The notes under the pieces: generated by a model
What the model saw: only the letters and a program-made list of their open reading frames with translations
The model's database searches: none
What the model was told of the DNA's origin: nothing
Assembly: GCF_016405855.1 (NCBI RefSeq)
Contig: NZ_JAEFCA010000002.1
Location: 691,031-755,030, forward strand
DNA: 64,000 nucleotides
Reading direction: 5' to 3'
DNA from: Flavobacterium sp. IB48
Lineage (GTDB): Bacteria > Bacteroidota > Bacteroidia > Flavobacteriales > Flavobacteriaceae
Shown here: piece by piece, positions 26,227-35,780 of the stretch
How the letters are laid out: each line of letters begins with the position of its first letter
Position numbering within the stretch: the stretch's first letter is position 1
Position numbers and translations under genes: made by a program

Positions 26227-27111
26227 TTAAACTGCTGATTCTTTCTTTTTAAATATTTTTTTGAAAAGATTTACTATCGCCAATACAATAAACCCTATGA
26301 TAAGGCCAATTGCAAATTCTTTTATAATAGAAGGAAAATTTGGTAGAAGGTGATGAAAAAATTCAATATTATGAACGAATAATCCGCCTGAAACCATAAT
26401 CAAAGCAATTGTACCAATTATGGTTAAAGCTTTAATCACTTTTGGAAGGGCTTGAACTAATACATTTCCAATACTTTTTAAAAGGCTTTTTTCTTTTTTA
26501 CTACTCTGAATCATTTTAAAACCTACTTCATCCATACGCACAATAATCGCTACGATTCCGTAAACTCCAATTGTTGCTATAACAGCGATGATGGAAACGG
26601 TTATAATTTGTGATACTAATGGTTTCCCTATTACAGTTCCAAGAGCAATGATCACAATTTCTACAGAAAGGATAAAATCAGTTACGATTGCCGATTTTAC
26701 TTTTTCTTTTTCAACTAGCAAAATTTGTTCTTCGGTAAGCACTTCATCAGTTATTCCTTCAGATTCTTCGTGTCCGTGAGGAACTATAAATTCGTAGATT
26801 TTTTCTGCTCCTTCGTATGCTAAGAACAATCCCCCTAATACTAAAATTACCATAATCGCAATTGGAAAAAACGCGCTTAACAAAAACGCAATTGGAAGAA
26901 TAATAATTTTATTTAATAAAGAACCTTTACTAATTGCCCATAAAACTGGAAGCTCTCTAGATGAAGCAAACCCTGAAGCTTTTTCGGCATTTACTGCTAA
27001 ATCATCGCCTAGAATTCCGGCTGTTTTTTTTGCAGCAACTTTACTCATTACTGCCACATCATCCATAATTGCAGCGATATCATCTAATAGAGCGAAAAAA
27101 CCTGAACCCAT
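26227..27111 (-). CDS. DUF808-family inner-membrane protein
   Basis: A 294-residue protein with the DUF808/YedI signature beginning GSGFFALLDDIAAIMDDVAV, followed by KKTAGILGDDLAVNA and five or so membrane segments. Family members are uncharacterised inner-membrane proteins. The length agrees with the family, and the conserved acidic and lysine residues of the N-terminus are intact. It stands alone, followed by a terminator, with a 39-codon gene 109 bases upstream on the same strand. Function unknown. Confidence 0.85.
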   Translation of the reverse strand: MGSGFFALLDDIAAIMDDVAVMSKVAAKKTAGILGDDLAVNAEKASGFASSRELPVLWAISKGSLLNKIIILPIAFLLSAFFPIAIMVILVLGGLFLAYEGAEKIYEFIVPHGHEESEGITDEVLTEEQILLVEKEKVKSAIVTDFILSVEIVIIALGTVIGKPLVSQIITVSIIAVIATIGVYGIVAIIVRMDEVGFKMIQSSKKEKSLLKSIGNVLVQALPKVIKALTIIGTIALIMVSGGLFVHNIEFFHHLLPNFPSIIKEFAIGLIIGFIVLAIVNLFKKIFKKKESAV

Positions 27112-27220
27112 TTTTTTAAATTTATTTTTAGTGATGCGAATCTAGACATTTTGACTTAATTTGCCCAATAATATCGTATCAAAGTTTGAGTTTTTATTCG
27201 TAATTTTCTGTAATGTGCCT

Positions 27221-27340
27221 TTAATTGCACTGTCCTAAAAGAACCCATAAAATAATAAAAACTATGATTGTCCCGAAGCAGCCTCCTCCTAGTTTTTTAG
27301 CGCCATATCCTGCTAATAACCCTCTAAATATATTGTTCAT
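27221..27340 (-). CDS. 39-residue Gly/Cys membrane miniprotein
   Basis: A short frame not usually annotated, between clpB and the DUF808 gene. It runs from ATG at 27340 to TAA at 27221-27223 and encodes 39 residues. The basic, glycine-rich N-terminal half (MNNIFRGLLAGYGAKKLGGG, with Lys15-Lys16) is followed by Cys21 and one strongly hydrophobic helix (about residues 23-36) ending GQCN. The pattern suggests a single-pass inner-membrane miniprotein. Its composition and in-frame design look coding, and similar short proteins are known to me from Flavobacterium, but I cannot verify homologues here. The rest of the 396-base gap shows only the clpB terminator. Confidence 0.6.
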   Translation of the reverse strand: MNNIFRGLLAGYGAKKLGGGCFGTIIVFIILWVLLGQCN

Positions 27341-27455
27341 AATTTCTAGTTTTAGTTAATAAATTGCTGATTTTTATTAATTTAAAATTGGTTCTTTTTT
27401 TCGAATTTCTTGTTATATCAAATGGCTAAAAAGTTTCAGAATTTTAGGCAAAAAA

Positions 27456-27488
27456 AAAAAAGCATCAGTAAAAAACTGATGCTTTTTT
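27456..27488 (-). terminator. Terminator after clpB
   Basis: A perfect 14-base stem, AAAAAAGCATCAGT / ACTGATGCTTTTTT, has a 5-base loop and T run on the minus strand. Confidence 0.92.
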
Positions 27489-27507
27489 AAGATTAACATG
27501 AAAAAAA

Positions 27508-30105
27508 TTAATTAGCTGTTTGGTTTCTAAAAACCAACTTGCCATCGAAAGCATCCAATAAAATGATGCTATCTGTTGTTATGGTTCCTGCCAAAATTTC
27601 TTTTGACAATTGATTTAAAACTTCTCTCTGAACAACTCGTTTTACTGGTCTTGCACCAAACTGAGGATCATAACCTTTGTCTGACAAGTATGCAATAGCT
27701 TCTGGAGTTGCATCCATTGTAATGCCTTGCAGAGCCAACATTTTGGTAACGCTCTTCAATTGTAAGCTCACGATTCTTGAGATGTTATCTGCCGTAAGCG
27801 GCGTAAACATTACGATTTCGTCAATACGATTTATAAATTCTGGACGAACCGTTTGTTTCAACAATCCTAAAACTTCATTTTTAGCCGCTTCTGTTGCTGC
27901 TTCAACACCGCCCTTTAGATTTTCGAATTTCTCCTGAATAATTTGGCTTCCCATATTAGAAGTCATAATGATAATCGTGTTTTTGAAATCGGCCAAACGT
28001 CCTTTGTTATCTGTTAAACGACCTTCATCAAGAACTTGCAATAAAATATTGAAGGTATCTGGATGCGCTTTTTCGATCTCGTCTAACAAAATCACAGAAT
28101 ATGGTTTTCTACGAACAGCTTCTGTCAATTGTCCACCTTCATCATAACCTACGTATCCTGGAGGTGCACCCACTAAACGGCTCACGCTGTGACGTTCTTG
28201 GTACTCACTCATATCGATACGTGTCATTGCATTTTCATCATCAAAAAGATATTCGGCCAATGCTTTTGCCAATTCGGTTTTACCCACTCCGGTTGTTCCT
28301 AAGAATAAGAATGTTCCAACAGGTTTTTTCATATCCTGTAAACCAGCGCGACTTCTACGTACTGCATCACTCACTGCTTCTATCGCTTCTTCCTGACCTA
28401 CTACACGTTTGTGTAATTCATCTTCCAAATGCAATAGTTTTTCTCTTTCTGTTTGAAGCATTTTTGTAACAGGAATTCCTGTCCATTTTGCCACAACTTC
28501 TGCAATGTCTTCTCTAGTTACTTCTTCTTTAATTAAAGAGTTTCCAGATTGAAACTCTTGCAATTGTTTTTGCAATGTTTCCTGACGTTCTTGAGCTTCT
28601 TTTATTTTTCCATAACGAATTTCGGCTACCTTTCCATAATCACCATCACGCTCAGCACGTTCAGCTTCATACTTGAAGTCTTCTATTTCGTGTTTTACAG
28701 CCTGAATTCCATCAACAATATCTTTTTCTTGTTTCCATTTTGCATAGATTTCGTTTCGCTCTTCTTTCAAGTTGGCCAATTCCATACCTAAAATCTTAAG
28801 CTTGCTTTCTTCTTTTTCACGCTTAATGGCTTCAATTTCAATTTCTAACTGCATGATTTTACGATCCAAAACGTCTAATTCTTCTGGTTTTGAATTGATT
28901 TCCATACGTAGTTTAGAAGCAGCTTCATCCATTAAGTCAATCGCTTTATCTGGCAAGAAACGATTCGTAATATATCTTTGCGAAAGTTCAACTGCTGCAA
29001 TAATTGCTTCGTCCTTAATTTGAACTTTATGGTGTGTTTCATATTTCTCTTTAATTCCACGAAGAATTGAAACCGCACTTTCTGTATCTGGTTCGTCAAT
29101 TAACACTTTTTGGAAACGTCTTTCAAGCGCTTTATCTTTTTCAAAATATTTTTGATATTCATCTAAAGTTGTAGCACCTATTGCTCTCAACTCTCCACGA
29201 GCCAAAGCTGGTTTCAAAATGTTTGCTGCATCCATTGCGCCTTCACCTCCACCCGCTCCTACAAGCGTATGAATCTCGTCAATAAACAAAACAATATCTC
29301 CTTCTGCTGATGTAACTTCTTTTACAACCGATTTTAAACGTTCCTCAAATTCTCCTTTATACTTCGCTCCGGCAATCAAAGCTCCCATATCTAGTGAGAA
29401 AACGATCTTTTCTTTTAAGTTTTCTGGAACATCTCCATCCACAATTCTATGTGCTAAACCTTCTGCAATAGCTGTTTTACCAACACCTGGCTCACCAATA
29501 AGCATTGGGTTGTTTTTGGTTCTACGAGTTAAAATTTGCAACACACGACGAATTTCTTCGTCACGGCCAATAACTGGATCTAGTTTTCCTGTGCGTGCTA
29601 ATTCGTTTAGATTTTTTGCATATTTATTTAACGAATTATATGTCTCTTCAGCAGAAGCCGAAGTTACTCTTTCGCCTTTACGTAATTCTTCTATTGCTGC
29701 TTTTAGACCTTTTCCTGTTACCCCTTGATCTTTTAAGATCTGAGAAACTTTACTTTTTGAATCAAAAATGGCTAAAATTAAATGTTCGATCGAAACATAT
29801 TCGTCGTTCATTTTTTGTGCAATGATTTCTGCTTCATTCAAGGCTTTGTTTGCATCTCTCGAAAGCATAACATCACCTCCTGAAACTTTTGGAAAACTCT
29901 GAATTGTAGCATCTAAAAGCTGTAAAAATAACGGCACATTTACATTTAATTTTTTCAGAATAAATGGTGCAACGTTTTCATCAACTTCAAAAATAGCTTT
30001 GAAAATGTGTTCATTTTCAATTTGCTGCTGGCCATTTCGTTGCGCTAATTGCTGCGACAACTGAATGGCTTCCTGCGATTTAATAGTAAACTTATTTATA
30101 TTCAT
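27508..30105 (-). CDS. clpB: ATP-dependent disaggregase ClpB
   Basis: An 865-residue Hsp100 chaperone of full length. It has an N-terminal Clp repeat domain (to about 145), the first AAA+ module with Walker A GEPGVGKT (204-211), a coiled-coil middle domain (about 400-530), the second AAA+ module with GTTGVGKT, and a C-terminal domain with [13 protein letters not shown]. The middle domain marks it as ClpB rather than ClpA/C. It extracts proteins from aggregates together with DnaK. No P-element for ClpP binding is evident. It is monocistronic with a strong terminator. The 204 bases upstream are non-coding. Confidence 0.97.
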   Translation of the reverse strand: MNINKFTIKSQEAIQLSQQLAQRNGQQQIENEHIFKAIFEVDENVAPFILKKLNVNVPLFLQLLDATIQSFPKVSGGDVMLSRDANKALNEAEIIAQKMNDEYVSIEHLILAIFDSKSKVSQILKDQGVTGKGLKAAIEELRKGERVTSASAEETYNSLNKYAKNLNELARTGKLDPVIGRDEEIRRVLQILTRRTKNNPMLIGEPGVGKTAIAEGLAHRIVDGDVPENLKEKIVFSLDMGALIAGAKYKGEFEERLKSVVKEVTSAEGDIVLFIDEIHTLVGAGGGEGAMDAANILKPALARGELRAIGATTLDEYQKYFEKDKALERRFQKVLIDEPDTESAVSILRGIKEKYETHHKVQIKDEAIIAAVELSQRYITNRFLPDKAIDLMDEAASKLRMEINSKPEELDVLDRKIMQLEIEIEAIKREKEESKLKILGMELANLKEERNEIYAKWKQEKDIVDGIQAVKHEIEDFKYEAERAERDGDYGKVAEIRYGKIKEAQERQETLQKQLQEFQSGNSLIKEEVTREDIAEVVAKWTGIPVTKMLQTEREKLLHLEDELHKRVVGQEEAIEAVSDAVRRSRAGLQDMKKPVGTFLFLGTTGVGKTELAKALAEYLFDDENAMTRIDMSEYQERHSVSRLVGAPPGYVGYDEGGQLTEAVRRKPYSVILLDEIEKAHPDTFNILLQVLDEGRLTDNKGRLADFKNTIIIMTSNMGSQIIQEKFENLKGGVEAATEAAKNEVLGLLKQTVRPEFINRIDEIVMFTPLTADNISRIVSLQLKSVTKMLALQGITMDATPEAIAYLSDKGYDPQFGARPVKRVVQREVLNQLSKEILAGTITTDSIILLDAFDGKLVFRNQTAN

Positions 30106-30193
30106 ATTTTTTCGATTTGATTGATTTAACTGTTTGAAAATTATAGGATTAAAGTTACGATTTATTGAGCTAAGTTTTTAACTCAAAATAATT

Positions 30194-30201
30194 TAACTTT
30201 G
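30194..30201 (+). promoter_or_regulatory. -7 box before ytxJ
   Basis: TAACTTTG matches TAnnTTTG. A TTG lies 26 bases further upstream, somewhat too far. The predicted leader is about 100 bases. Confidence 0.4.
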
Positions 30202-30309
30202 CATTGAAATAGACAAATTATATTCCACAGTAAAAAAACAGACAAAATGACATTTAAAATCAAGTTTTTCTTGTTTTAGCATGTCAAAAAGTCATAAATA
30301 ACGCCAAAT

Positions 30310-30699
30310 ATGAGTTTTTTAAATTCAATCTTCGGAAGTTCAGAGAACTCAGAAGCATCAAAAAGTAAAGTAAACTGGACAGAATTAACAGATATGCTTC
30401 AATTAATGGAAATAGAAGCTATTTCTAATGAAAAACCAGTTGTAATTTTTAAACATAGCACAAGATGCAGCATTAGCCGAATGGCCTTAAAACAATTTGA
30501 AAGAGAATATGACCTTGAAAATGTTGTAGACGCGTACTTTTTAGACTTAATTGCACACAGAGATATTTCAAACGAAATTGCAAGCAGATTTGGAGTTTAT
30601 CACGAATCTCCTCAGTTGATATTAATCAAAAACGGTAAAGCGGTTTACGATGTTTCACACAGTGATATTGATGCTGAAGCATTGAAAAGCAAAGTGTAA
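30310..30699 (+). CDS. ytxJ: YtxJ-type monothiol redox protein
   Basis: A 129-residue thioredoxin-fold protein with the YtxJ signature FKHSTRCSISRMALKQFE. The single active Cys at about residue 53 replaces the C-x-x-C of thioredoxin. Related proteins are linked to bacillithiol-dependent redox chemistry and were named monothiol bacilliredoxins. Flavobacteria make bacillithiol, so such a role is plausible. It stands alone, convergent with the DUF2157-type pair, with a long inverted repeat between them. Confidence 0.85.
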   Translation: MSFLNSIFGSSENSEASKSKVNWTELTDMLQLMEIEAISNEKPVVIFKHSTRCSISRMALKQFEREYDLENVVDAYFLDLIAHRDISNEIASRFGVYHESPQLILIKNGKAVYDVSHSDIDAEALKSKV

Positions 30700-30716
30700 A
30701 TTTACTTTTATGAAAT

Positions 30717-30771
30717 GTAAAATGTGAGAAGTAAGATATTTAAATACAAATCATTACCTCTCACATTTTAC
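30717..30771. repeat. Inverted repeat between convergent genes
   Basis: GTAAAATGTGAGA (30717-30729) and TCTCACATTTTAC (30759-30771) are perfect inverted 13-base arms around a 29-base AT-rich loop. It may terminate ytxJ and the opposing membrane-protein gene. The style resembles the word repeats elsewhere in the window. Confidence 0.7.
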
Positions 30772-30789
30772 TTTTTAAATTTTACCATA

Positions 30790-31956
30790 TTAAAAACTTC
30801 CTCCGGAACCTCCTCCACTAAAACCTCCGTCTCCAAATTCCATTGGAGAAGCTTGCGGTTTTACCTCTGGTTTTATTCCGAATGTAGAAGCCACAACTAA
30901 GGCTTCAGCATTTAAAAGTGTATCTGAATGATTGATCCTATCTGGCTTAAAAGTCAAACCGCTTTCTTTTTCTTTCAGTTTTTTAATTGAAAAATAAGCT
31001 ATTGCAAATAAAACCAATCCGCCAAGTGTAAGCGCAACTTCCACAGGCAAAACTGAATGATAAAATCGAATGGTATAAATTGAAAATGCAATGGCCAAAA
31101 AACTAATCCAAAGCATTATTCTATCTTTTGTTTTTAAAGCCTTAACCAGATAAAACACCGGAACTACAAAAGTGAAAGCATAAAAGAAAAATGCAAACGG
31201 AATATCGGTTCCTGGCTTTACCTCTTCTCCTAAAAGCTCTGCAGAAAGTTCTCTAACAACCAAATAATTACAAGAAAGATAAAAGAGAACTAAACAAAAA
31301 CTATTTGCTAATAATAATCCATTGTAATAGTGACTTTCAGCTAAACGGTCAATTATTTTTTTAGTTATAAAATAAAAAATACCAGCAAAAATCATTACTA
31401 CAAATGGCAAAATAGCTTTTCCAATATCTCCAAATTCAAACATTCCGAAAAACAAAAAAGCACTTACAGCAACACAAAAAACAAGCATTGACAATACATG
31501 CAAATATCTTAAGAACATAAATAATGAAGCTGCAGAAACAAAAAGTGCTATAATAATTTCGTAGCCTTCTGTTGTAATTGCAATTGCAGCTCCAACGTTT
31601 AAAAGTGCTCCTAAAATAAAAGCATCATCGAGTCCATGATTGTGATAATCTTGCTTGGCCAGTAATTCTATACCAACAAATCCGATTACGGCAAAAATAT
31701 AACAGCATATTTCAAAAAACACACGTTCACTGCTTAAACCGACTAGAGTAATTACCCCACAAATTGAAAGATATAAAAAGCAGCCAAGCAAAAAGAATCC
31801 AATTCTAACCAAAATATTGCTTTGGCTTTTTAAATCTGGTAATTCTTTCTCTATAAACTTTTTTTGGTCTTTACTAATAAAACCGCCTTTGTACAATGTA
31901 TCTGCTTGATCAATTAAAGCTCCATTGTCTATTTTTCTTTTATCGTAAGCTATCAT
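30790..31956 (-). CDS. Multi-pass membrane protein, Gly-rich tail
   Basis: A 388-residue protein. A short soluble N-terminus (YKGGFISKDQKKFIEKELP) is followed by about ten membrane helices. A C-terminal cytoplasmic tail ends in the glycine-rich FGDGGFSGGGSGGSF. Its N-terminus resembles that of the gene directly upstream (a DUF2157 protein), and the two overlap by four bases (ATGA), so they are translationally coupled and may form a complex. DUF4401 is the closest label I can suggest. The glycine-serine tail is reminiscent of TPM-family membrane proteins. Function unknown. Confidence 0.7.
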   Translation of the reverse strand: MIAYDKRKIDNGALIDQADTLYKGGFISKDQKKFIEKELPDLKSQSNILVRIGFFLLGCFLYLSICGVITLVGLSSERVFFEICCYIFAVIGFVGIELLAKQDYHNHGLDDAFILGALLNVGAAIAITTEGYEIIIALFVSAASLFMFLRYLHVLSMLVFCVAVSAFLFFGMFEFGDIGKAILPFVVMIFAGIFYFITKKIIDRLAESHYYNGLLLANSFCLVLFYLSCNYLVVRELSAELLGEEVKPGTDIPFAFFFYAFTFVVPVFYLVKALKTKDRIMLWISFLAIAFSIYTIRFYHSVLPVEVALTLGGLVLFAIAYFSIKKLKEKESGLTFKPDRINHSDTLLNAEALVVASTFGIKPEVKPQASPMEFGDGGFSGGGSGGSF

Positions 31957-32951
31957 TCTGAAATTTCTTTGTGGAAGTTTTTAATTAGTTTAATAAAAAG
32001 AACGATTGAACCAATGAAGTAGGCTGGCAAAAGAAAAACAAACAATTCCCAAATATCAGAGAAATCAATGTTTTCAAAAATCCTAAACAAAAATATATTG
32101 GCTCCGATATAAGCATAAACAATCATAAATACATACAATGACATTGCCTTATAATCGTAACTTGCTTTATAAAAATAATATGTTGAGCCAGCTAAAATTA
32201 AAGTAAACAACATCCAAGCAATTGTATCATAACTGGTCATGTTAGCTATAGAAGCAATGCTGGCAATATGCAATGCAAATGTTAGAAAAATTAAACCAAA
32301 ATGTGTTTTTAAAGAAATTCTACGACTATAAACGACCCATAAAATTAATAGCACACTTAGAGCAATAGCTGAATAACTAAGATTTTGGCTTGCATAAAAA
32401 TCATTGCTTTTTAATAAATCTTGTGGCGTTACCGAAAGACCGATATAAGCTGCTAAACCAGTAATTGCGATCGTTAAAACACTTCTATTATCGAAATAAT
32501 AAGCACAAAAGAAACTCACTATTGTTGGAACCAAAGTAGCCAATCCGTAATGTTCTCCAAAAGGTTTATATTGAAACTGAAGATATCCTATAAAAATACA
32601 AGTCAGAATATTTCCTGCTAAAACCAGATATTCTAAAACAGGATGCTCAAAAGTTGTTTCTTCTTTCTGAAAACCTTTAGAATGTTTGAAACAATAAAAA
32701 AAGCAAACTGCAATAACAATTAAGAGCAATGATAAAATAGCGATGTGTCCTATTGAATCTATATTTTCGTAAATCAAAATTCCAATACCAGAAGTAAAAA
32801 GTATTACCGACAAATAAAGAAAAAGCTTCAATTCAGCATTCAAAGAAAAAATAGAAAGATCACGATATTCTTTTATTTCCCGAAACTGATTTTCAGTAAT
32901 TAGATTTTTCTCAAAGAGACTTTGAGTTGCCTGTTCATCAAATTGCTTCAT
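31953..32951 (-). CDS. DUF2157-type membrane protein
   Basis: A 332-residue protein with an N-terminal soluble segment (QSLFEKNLITENQFREIKEY) typical of DUF2157, then about ten membrane helices. DUF2157 proteins are uncharacterised inner-membrane proteins usually encoded beside a DUF4401-like partner, as here. It is the first gene of a two-gene unit overlapping its partner by four bases. No promoter match stands out in the 138 bases upstream. Confidence 0.75.
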   Translation of the reverse strand: MKQFDEQATQSLFEKNLITENQFREIKEYRDLSIFSLNAELKLFLYLSVILFTSGIGILIYENIDSIGHIAILSLLLIVIAVCFFYCFKHSKGFQKEETTFEHPVLEYLVLAGNILTCIFIGYLQFQYKPFGEHYGLATLVPTIVSFFCAYYFDNRSVLTIAITGLAAYIGLSVTPQDLLKSNDFYASQNLSYSAIALSVLLILWVVYSRRISLKTHFGLIFLTFALHIASIASIANMTSYDTIAWMLFTLILAGSTYYFYKASYDYKAMSLYVFMIVYAYIGANIFLFRIFENIDFSDIWELFVFLLPAYFIGSIVLFIKLIKNFHKEISE

Positions 32952-33037
32952 ATCTTAAATTTAAATAACCTTTTTTCAAATTTATATAAATTAGGTCGAA
33001 TTTTCTTAAATTTGAAAACAATATTTTGAAAACAAAA

Positions 33038-33067
33038 AAAACCGACTCACATCTGTAAATCGGTTTT
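33038..33067 (-). terminator. Terminator after argH, end of arg operon
   Basis: The AAAACCGA (33038-33045) / TCGGTTTT (33060-33067) stem is followed by T residues on the minus strand. It is 23 bases beyond the argH stop and closes the arginine operon. Confidence 0.8.
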
Positions 33068-33089
33068 AAGCATTCTAAAAATTGTTTCT

Positions 33090-34370
33090 TTATAAAACTG
33101 CTTTCATTTTATCTTTTATCGCATCTAAACATAAATTATTGATACTTCCTTCGTGCGTATGTTTGGTTTCTTTAGGAGACTTGTATGTTCCAGCTTCCAA
33201 TTGTTCTGCAACAGCTTTGTAAGCATCTCTAAACGGCATTCCAGCAACAACCATTTCGTTTAAAGTATCTACAGTAAACAAATAATCGTATTTTTTATCT
33301 TCTAAAATACGATCTTTTACAGTGATATCTTTTATCGAGAAAATTGCAATATCCAGACAAGATTTCAAAGTTTGAATCGCTGGAAATAAACCTTCTTTTA
33401 AAAGCTGTAAATCTCTGTGATACCCGCTTGGAAGATTATTGGTAATTAAAGTAATTTCGTAAGGAAGCGCCTGAATCTTGTTGCATTTTCCTCTGATTAA
33501 TTCGAAAACATCCGGATTCTTTTTGTGAGGCATAATGCTAGAACCTGTTGTAAGATGCGCCGGAAGACCAATAAAGTCAAAATTCTGGCTCATATACAAA
33601 CAAACGTCCATTGCAAATTTTGACAATGTTCCCGCAACGCTTGTCATGGCAAAAGCAACAGTTTTCTCAGCTTTTCCACGGCTCATTTGAGCTGCAACAG
33701 CATTGTATTTTAAAGTTTCAAAACCTAATTCTTTTGTTGTAAATGTTCTATTGATTGGAAATGAACTTCCATAACCAGCAGCAGAACCTAATGGATTCTG
33801 ATCTACAATTTTAGAAGCTGCGTTCAACATAGTTACATCATCAATTAAGCTTTCAGCATAAGCAGAAAACCACATTCCGAATGAAGAAGGCATTGCGATT
33901 TGTAAATGTGTATAACCTGGCAATAATACGTTTTGATGTTTTTCTGCCGATTCCATCAATAAGTCAAACAAGGTCTTTACTTGTTCTTTTATCGCTTTTA
34001 ATTCATCTTTTAAATACAAATGAACATCTACTAAAACCTGATCGTTACGAGAACGTGCCGTGTGGATTTTCTTTCCTGCATCACCTAGTTTTACTGTTAA
34101 AAGATATTCGATTTTAGAATGCACATCTTCAAAACTGTCTTCGATTTCGAAATTTCCAACAACGATATCCGCAATGATTTCGTTTAATGCATCAACTAAA
34201 GATGTTGTTTCTTCTTGAGTCAATAAACCGATCTGTCCCAACATTTTGGCGTGTGCAATTGAACCTAAAGCATCATATTTTGCTAAAACCAAATCCAATT
34301 CTCTGTCATTTCCGACTGTAAATTGTTCGATCTGTTTATCTGTTGGTATTCCTTTTTCCCAAAGTTTCAT
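33090..34370 (-). CDS. argH: Argininosuccinate lyase
   Basis: A 426-residue member of the fumarase/aspartase superfamily with the signature GSSIMPHKKNPDVFE near residue 280 and TARSRNDQV near residue 105, characteristic of argininosuccinate lyase. It splits argininosuccinate into arginine and fumarate, the last step of the pathway. It is the last gene of the long minus-strand arginine operon and is followed by a terminator. It is slightly shorter than E. coli ArgH (457) but complete. Confidence 0.96.
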   Translation of the reverse strand: MKLWEKGIPTDKQIEQFTVGNDRELDLVLAKYDALGSIAHAKMLGQIGLLTQEETTSLVDALNEIIADIVVGNFEIEDSFEDVHSKIEYLLTVKLGDAGKKIHTARSRNDQVLVDVHLYLKDELKAIKEQVKTLFDLLMESAEKHQNVLLPGYTHLQIAMPSSFGMWFSAYAESLIDDVTMLNAASKIVDQNPLGSAAGYGSSFPINRTFTTKELGFETLKYNAVAAQMSRGKAEKTVAFAMTSVAGTLSKFAMDVCLYMSQNFDFIGLPAHLTTGSSIMPHKKNPDVFELIRGKCNKIQALPYEITLITNNLPSGYHRDLQLLKEGLFPAIQTLKSCLDIAIFSIKDITVKDRILEDKKYDYLFTVDTLNEMVVAGMPFRDAYKAVAEQLEAGTYKSPKETKHTHEGSINNLCLDAIKDKMKAVL

Positions 34371-34385
34371 AGGTCTTATTTTTAC

Positions 34386-34418
34386 AAACCCGACAGGTTT
34401 TAAAAAACTGTCGGGTTT
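34386..34418. repeat. CCCGACAGG palindrome in argE-argH gap
   Basis: AAACCCGACAG (34386-34396) and CTGTCGGGTTT (34408-34418) form an 11-base perfect stem. A relative, CCTAACAGGTTTT with its reverse complement, occupies the proA-argD gap at 39834-39860. Confidence 0.85.
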
Positions 34419-34431
34419 AATTTCATTTCAA

Positions 34432-35502
34432 TTATAATTTAAAGAAATCAGTTAGTATTTTGATATACAAATCGATTCCTTCTTCAATTTCATTTACAAA
34501 AATAAATTCGTCTGCTGAGTGCGAACGCAATGTTTCTCCTGGTCCTAATTTTAAAGACTGACAACTTAAAACCGATTGATCTGAAAGTGTTGGCGAACCA
34601 TAAGTTGTTCTTCCTAATGCGATTCCTGCTTGAACCAAACCGTGCGAAACCGGAATAGAAGAAGCATTTAAGTGCATTGATCTTGGTGTTACTTCTGCGT
34701 TTACATTTGCTTTAACCACTTCTAGAATTTCAGCGTTTGTATAACGATCTGTTACGCGAATATCTACAACCAAATCACATTCTGACGGCACTACATTATG
34801 CTGCTTTCCTGCATTAATCTGCGTTACGGTCATTTTTACAGGACCTAAAACATCTGAGATTTTGTCGAATTTATAGTTTTTAAACCATTCCATTACTGGA
34901 ATTGATTTGTATAAAGCGTTGTCGTCATTTTGATGTGCGGCGTGGCTTGCGGTTCCTTTTACTTTTACATCAAGAACTAATAACCCTTTTTCTGCAACTG
35001 CCAATTGCATTAAAGTTGGTTCTCCAACAATCGCGCAATCTAGTTCTGGCAAGCTTTTTAAAACGCTGTTCAAACCATTTTTCCCGCTGCTTTCTTCTTC
35101 TGCAGAAGCTACAATTACAATATTATGAGAAAGGTTTTGATTTTCATAGAAATGAACAAATGTTGCTAGCAATGAAACTAAACATCCTCCTGCGTCATTA
35201 CTTCCTAAACCGAATAGCTTTCCATCTTTTTCAATCGCTTTAAATGGATCGTTGGTGTAAGCTTGATTTGGGCGTACAGTATCGTGATGTGAGTTTAGTA
35301 AAAGTGTTGGTTTGTTTTCGTCGAAATATTTGTTGAAAGCCCACACATTGTTGTTTTCTCTCTTGAAAGGAATTTCATTCTGATTGAACCAATTTTCGAT
35401 TAAAAGAGCTGTTTGGTCTTCTTCACTTGAAAATGAAGGAGTTTCGATTAAGCTTTTTAATAAACTAATTGCTTCCTGGGTAAGCGTATCTATATTTTTC
35501 AT
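34432..35502 (-). CDS. argE: N-acyl-L-ornithine/citrulline deacylase (M20 family)
   Basis: A 356-residue zinc amidohydrolase of the M20 family starting MKNIDTLTQ. Metal ligands are visible in LLNSHHDTV, GLGSNDAGGC and ASAEEESSGKNG, and a dimerisation domain follows the GTASHAAH segment. In this operon it would remove the acyl group from N-acylcitrulline made by the carbamoyltransferase, rather than from acylornithine as in E. coli. This is inferred from context. Seven upstream codons (from 35523) are open but look non-coding. Confidence 0.88.
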   Translation of the reverse strand: MKNIDTLTQEAISLLKSLIETPSFSSEEDQTALLIENWFNQNEIPFKRENNNVWAFNKYFDENKPTLLLNSHHDTVRPNQAYTNDPFKAIEKDGKLFGLGSNDAGGCLVSLLATFVHFYENQNLSHNIVIVASAEEESSGKNGLNSVLKSLPELDCAIVGEPTLMQLAVAEKGLLVLDVKVKGTASHAAHQNDDNALYKSIPVMEWFKNYKFDKISDVLGPVKMTVTQINAGKQHNVVPSECDLVVDIRVTDRYTNAEILEVVKANVNAEVTPRSMHLNASSIPVSHGLVQAGIALGRTTYGSPTLSDQSVLSCQSLKLGPGETLRSHSADEFIFVNEIEEGIDLYIKILTDFFKL

Positions 35503-35517
35503 TTTGTTGTGCTCTTG

Positions 35518-35780
35518 CCACAAAGGCGCTAAGTCGCTAAGTTTTTTTTAAGTTTTTACTTTCTTAACTAAATAATATGCGACATTTTTAATTTGCGCAA
35601 ATTTCCAAAATTAAATTTTAAAAGTACTGCGCAACTCTGTTTTTTTGCCACTAATTACACGAATTTTCGCAAATTATTTTTTGGTTTTAGATTTAAAATC
35701 AAAATGATTTTTTTAATATTCATCTAAAATTATTTTCTCTTTTAACAGATAAAATTAGTGTCAATTCTTGGCGACAATTT
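35518..35780. repeat. argB-argE gap with cgctaag and gccactaattacacg words
   Basis: The gap of about 280 bases between argB and argE holds CGCTAAGTCGCTAAG near 35530 and a degenerate inverted pair. One arm reads GCCACTAATTACACGAA near 35648. Its counterpart near 35755-35775 reads AATTAGTGTCAATTCTTGGC. No gene is visible. The words belong to dispersed repeats of this genome. Confidence 0.6.

Noticed and set aside
28101..28791. Long plus-strand frames inside clpB
   Set aside because: Antisense shadows of a strongly conserved gene; no family signature.
34902..35243. 113-codon plus-strand frame inside argE
   Set aside because: Antisense shadow; leucine-rich translation results from reverse reading of conserved codons.
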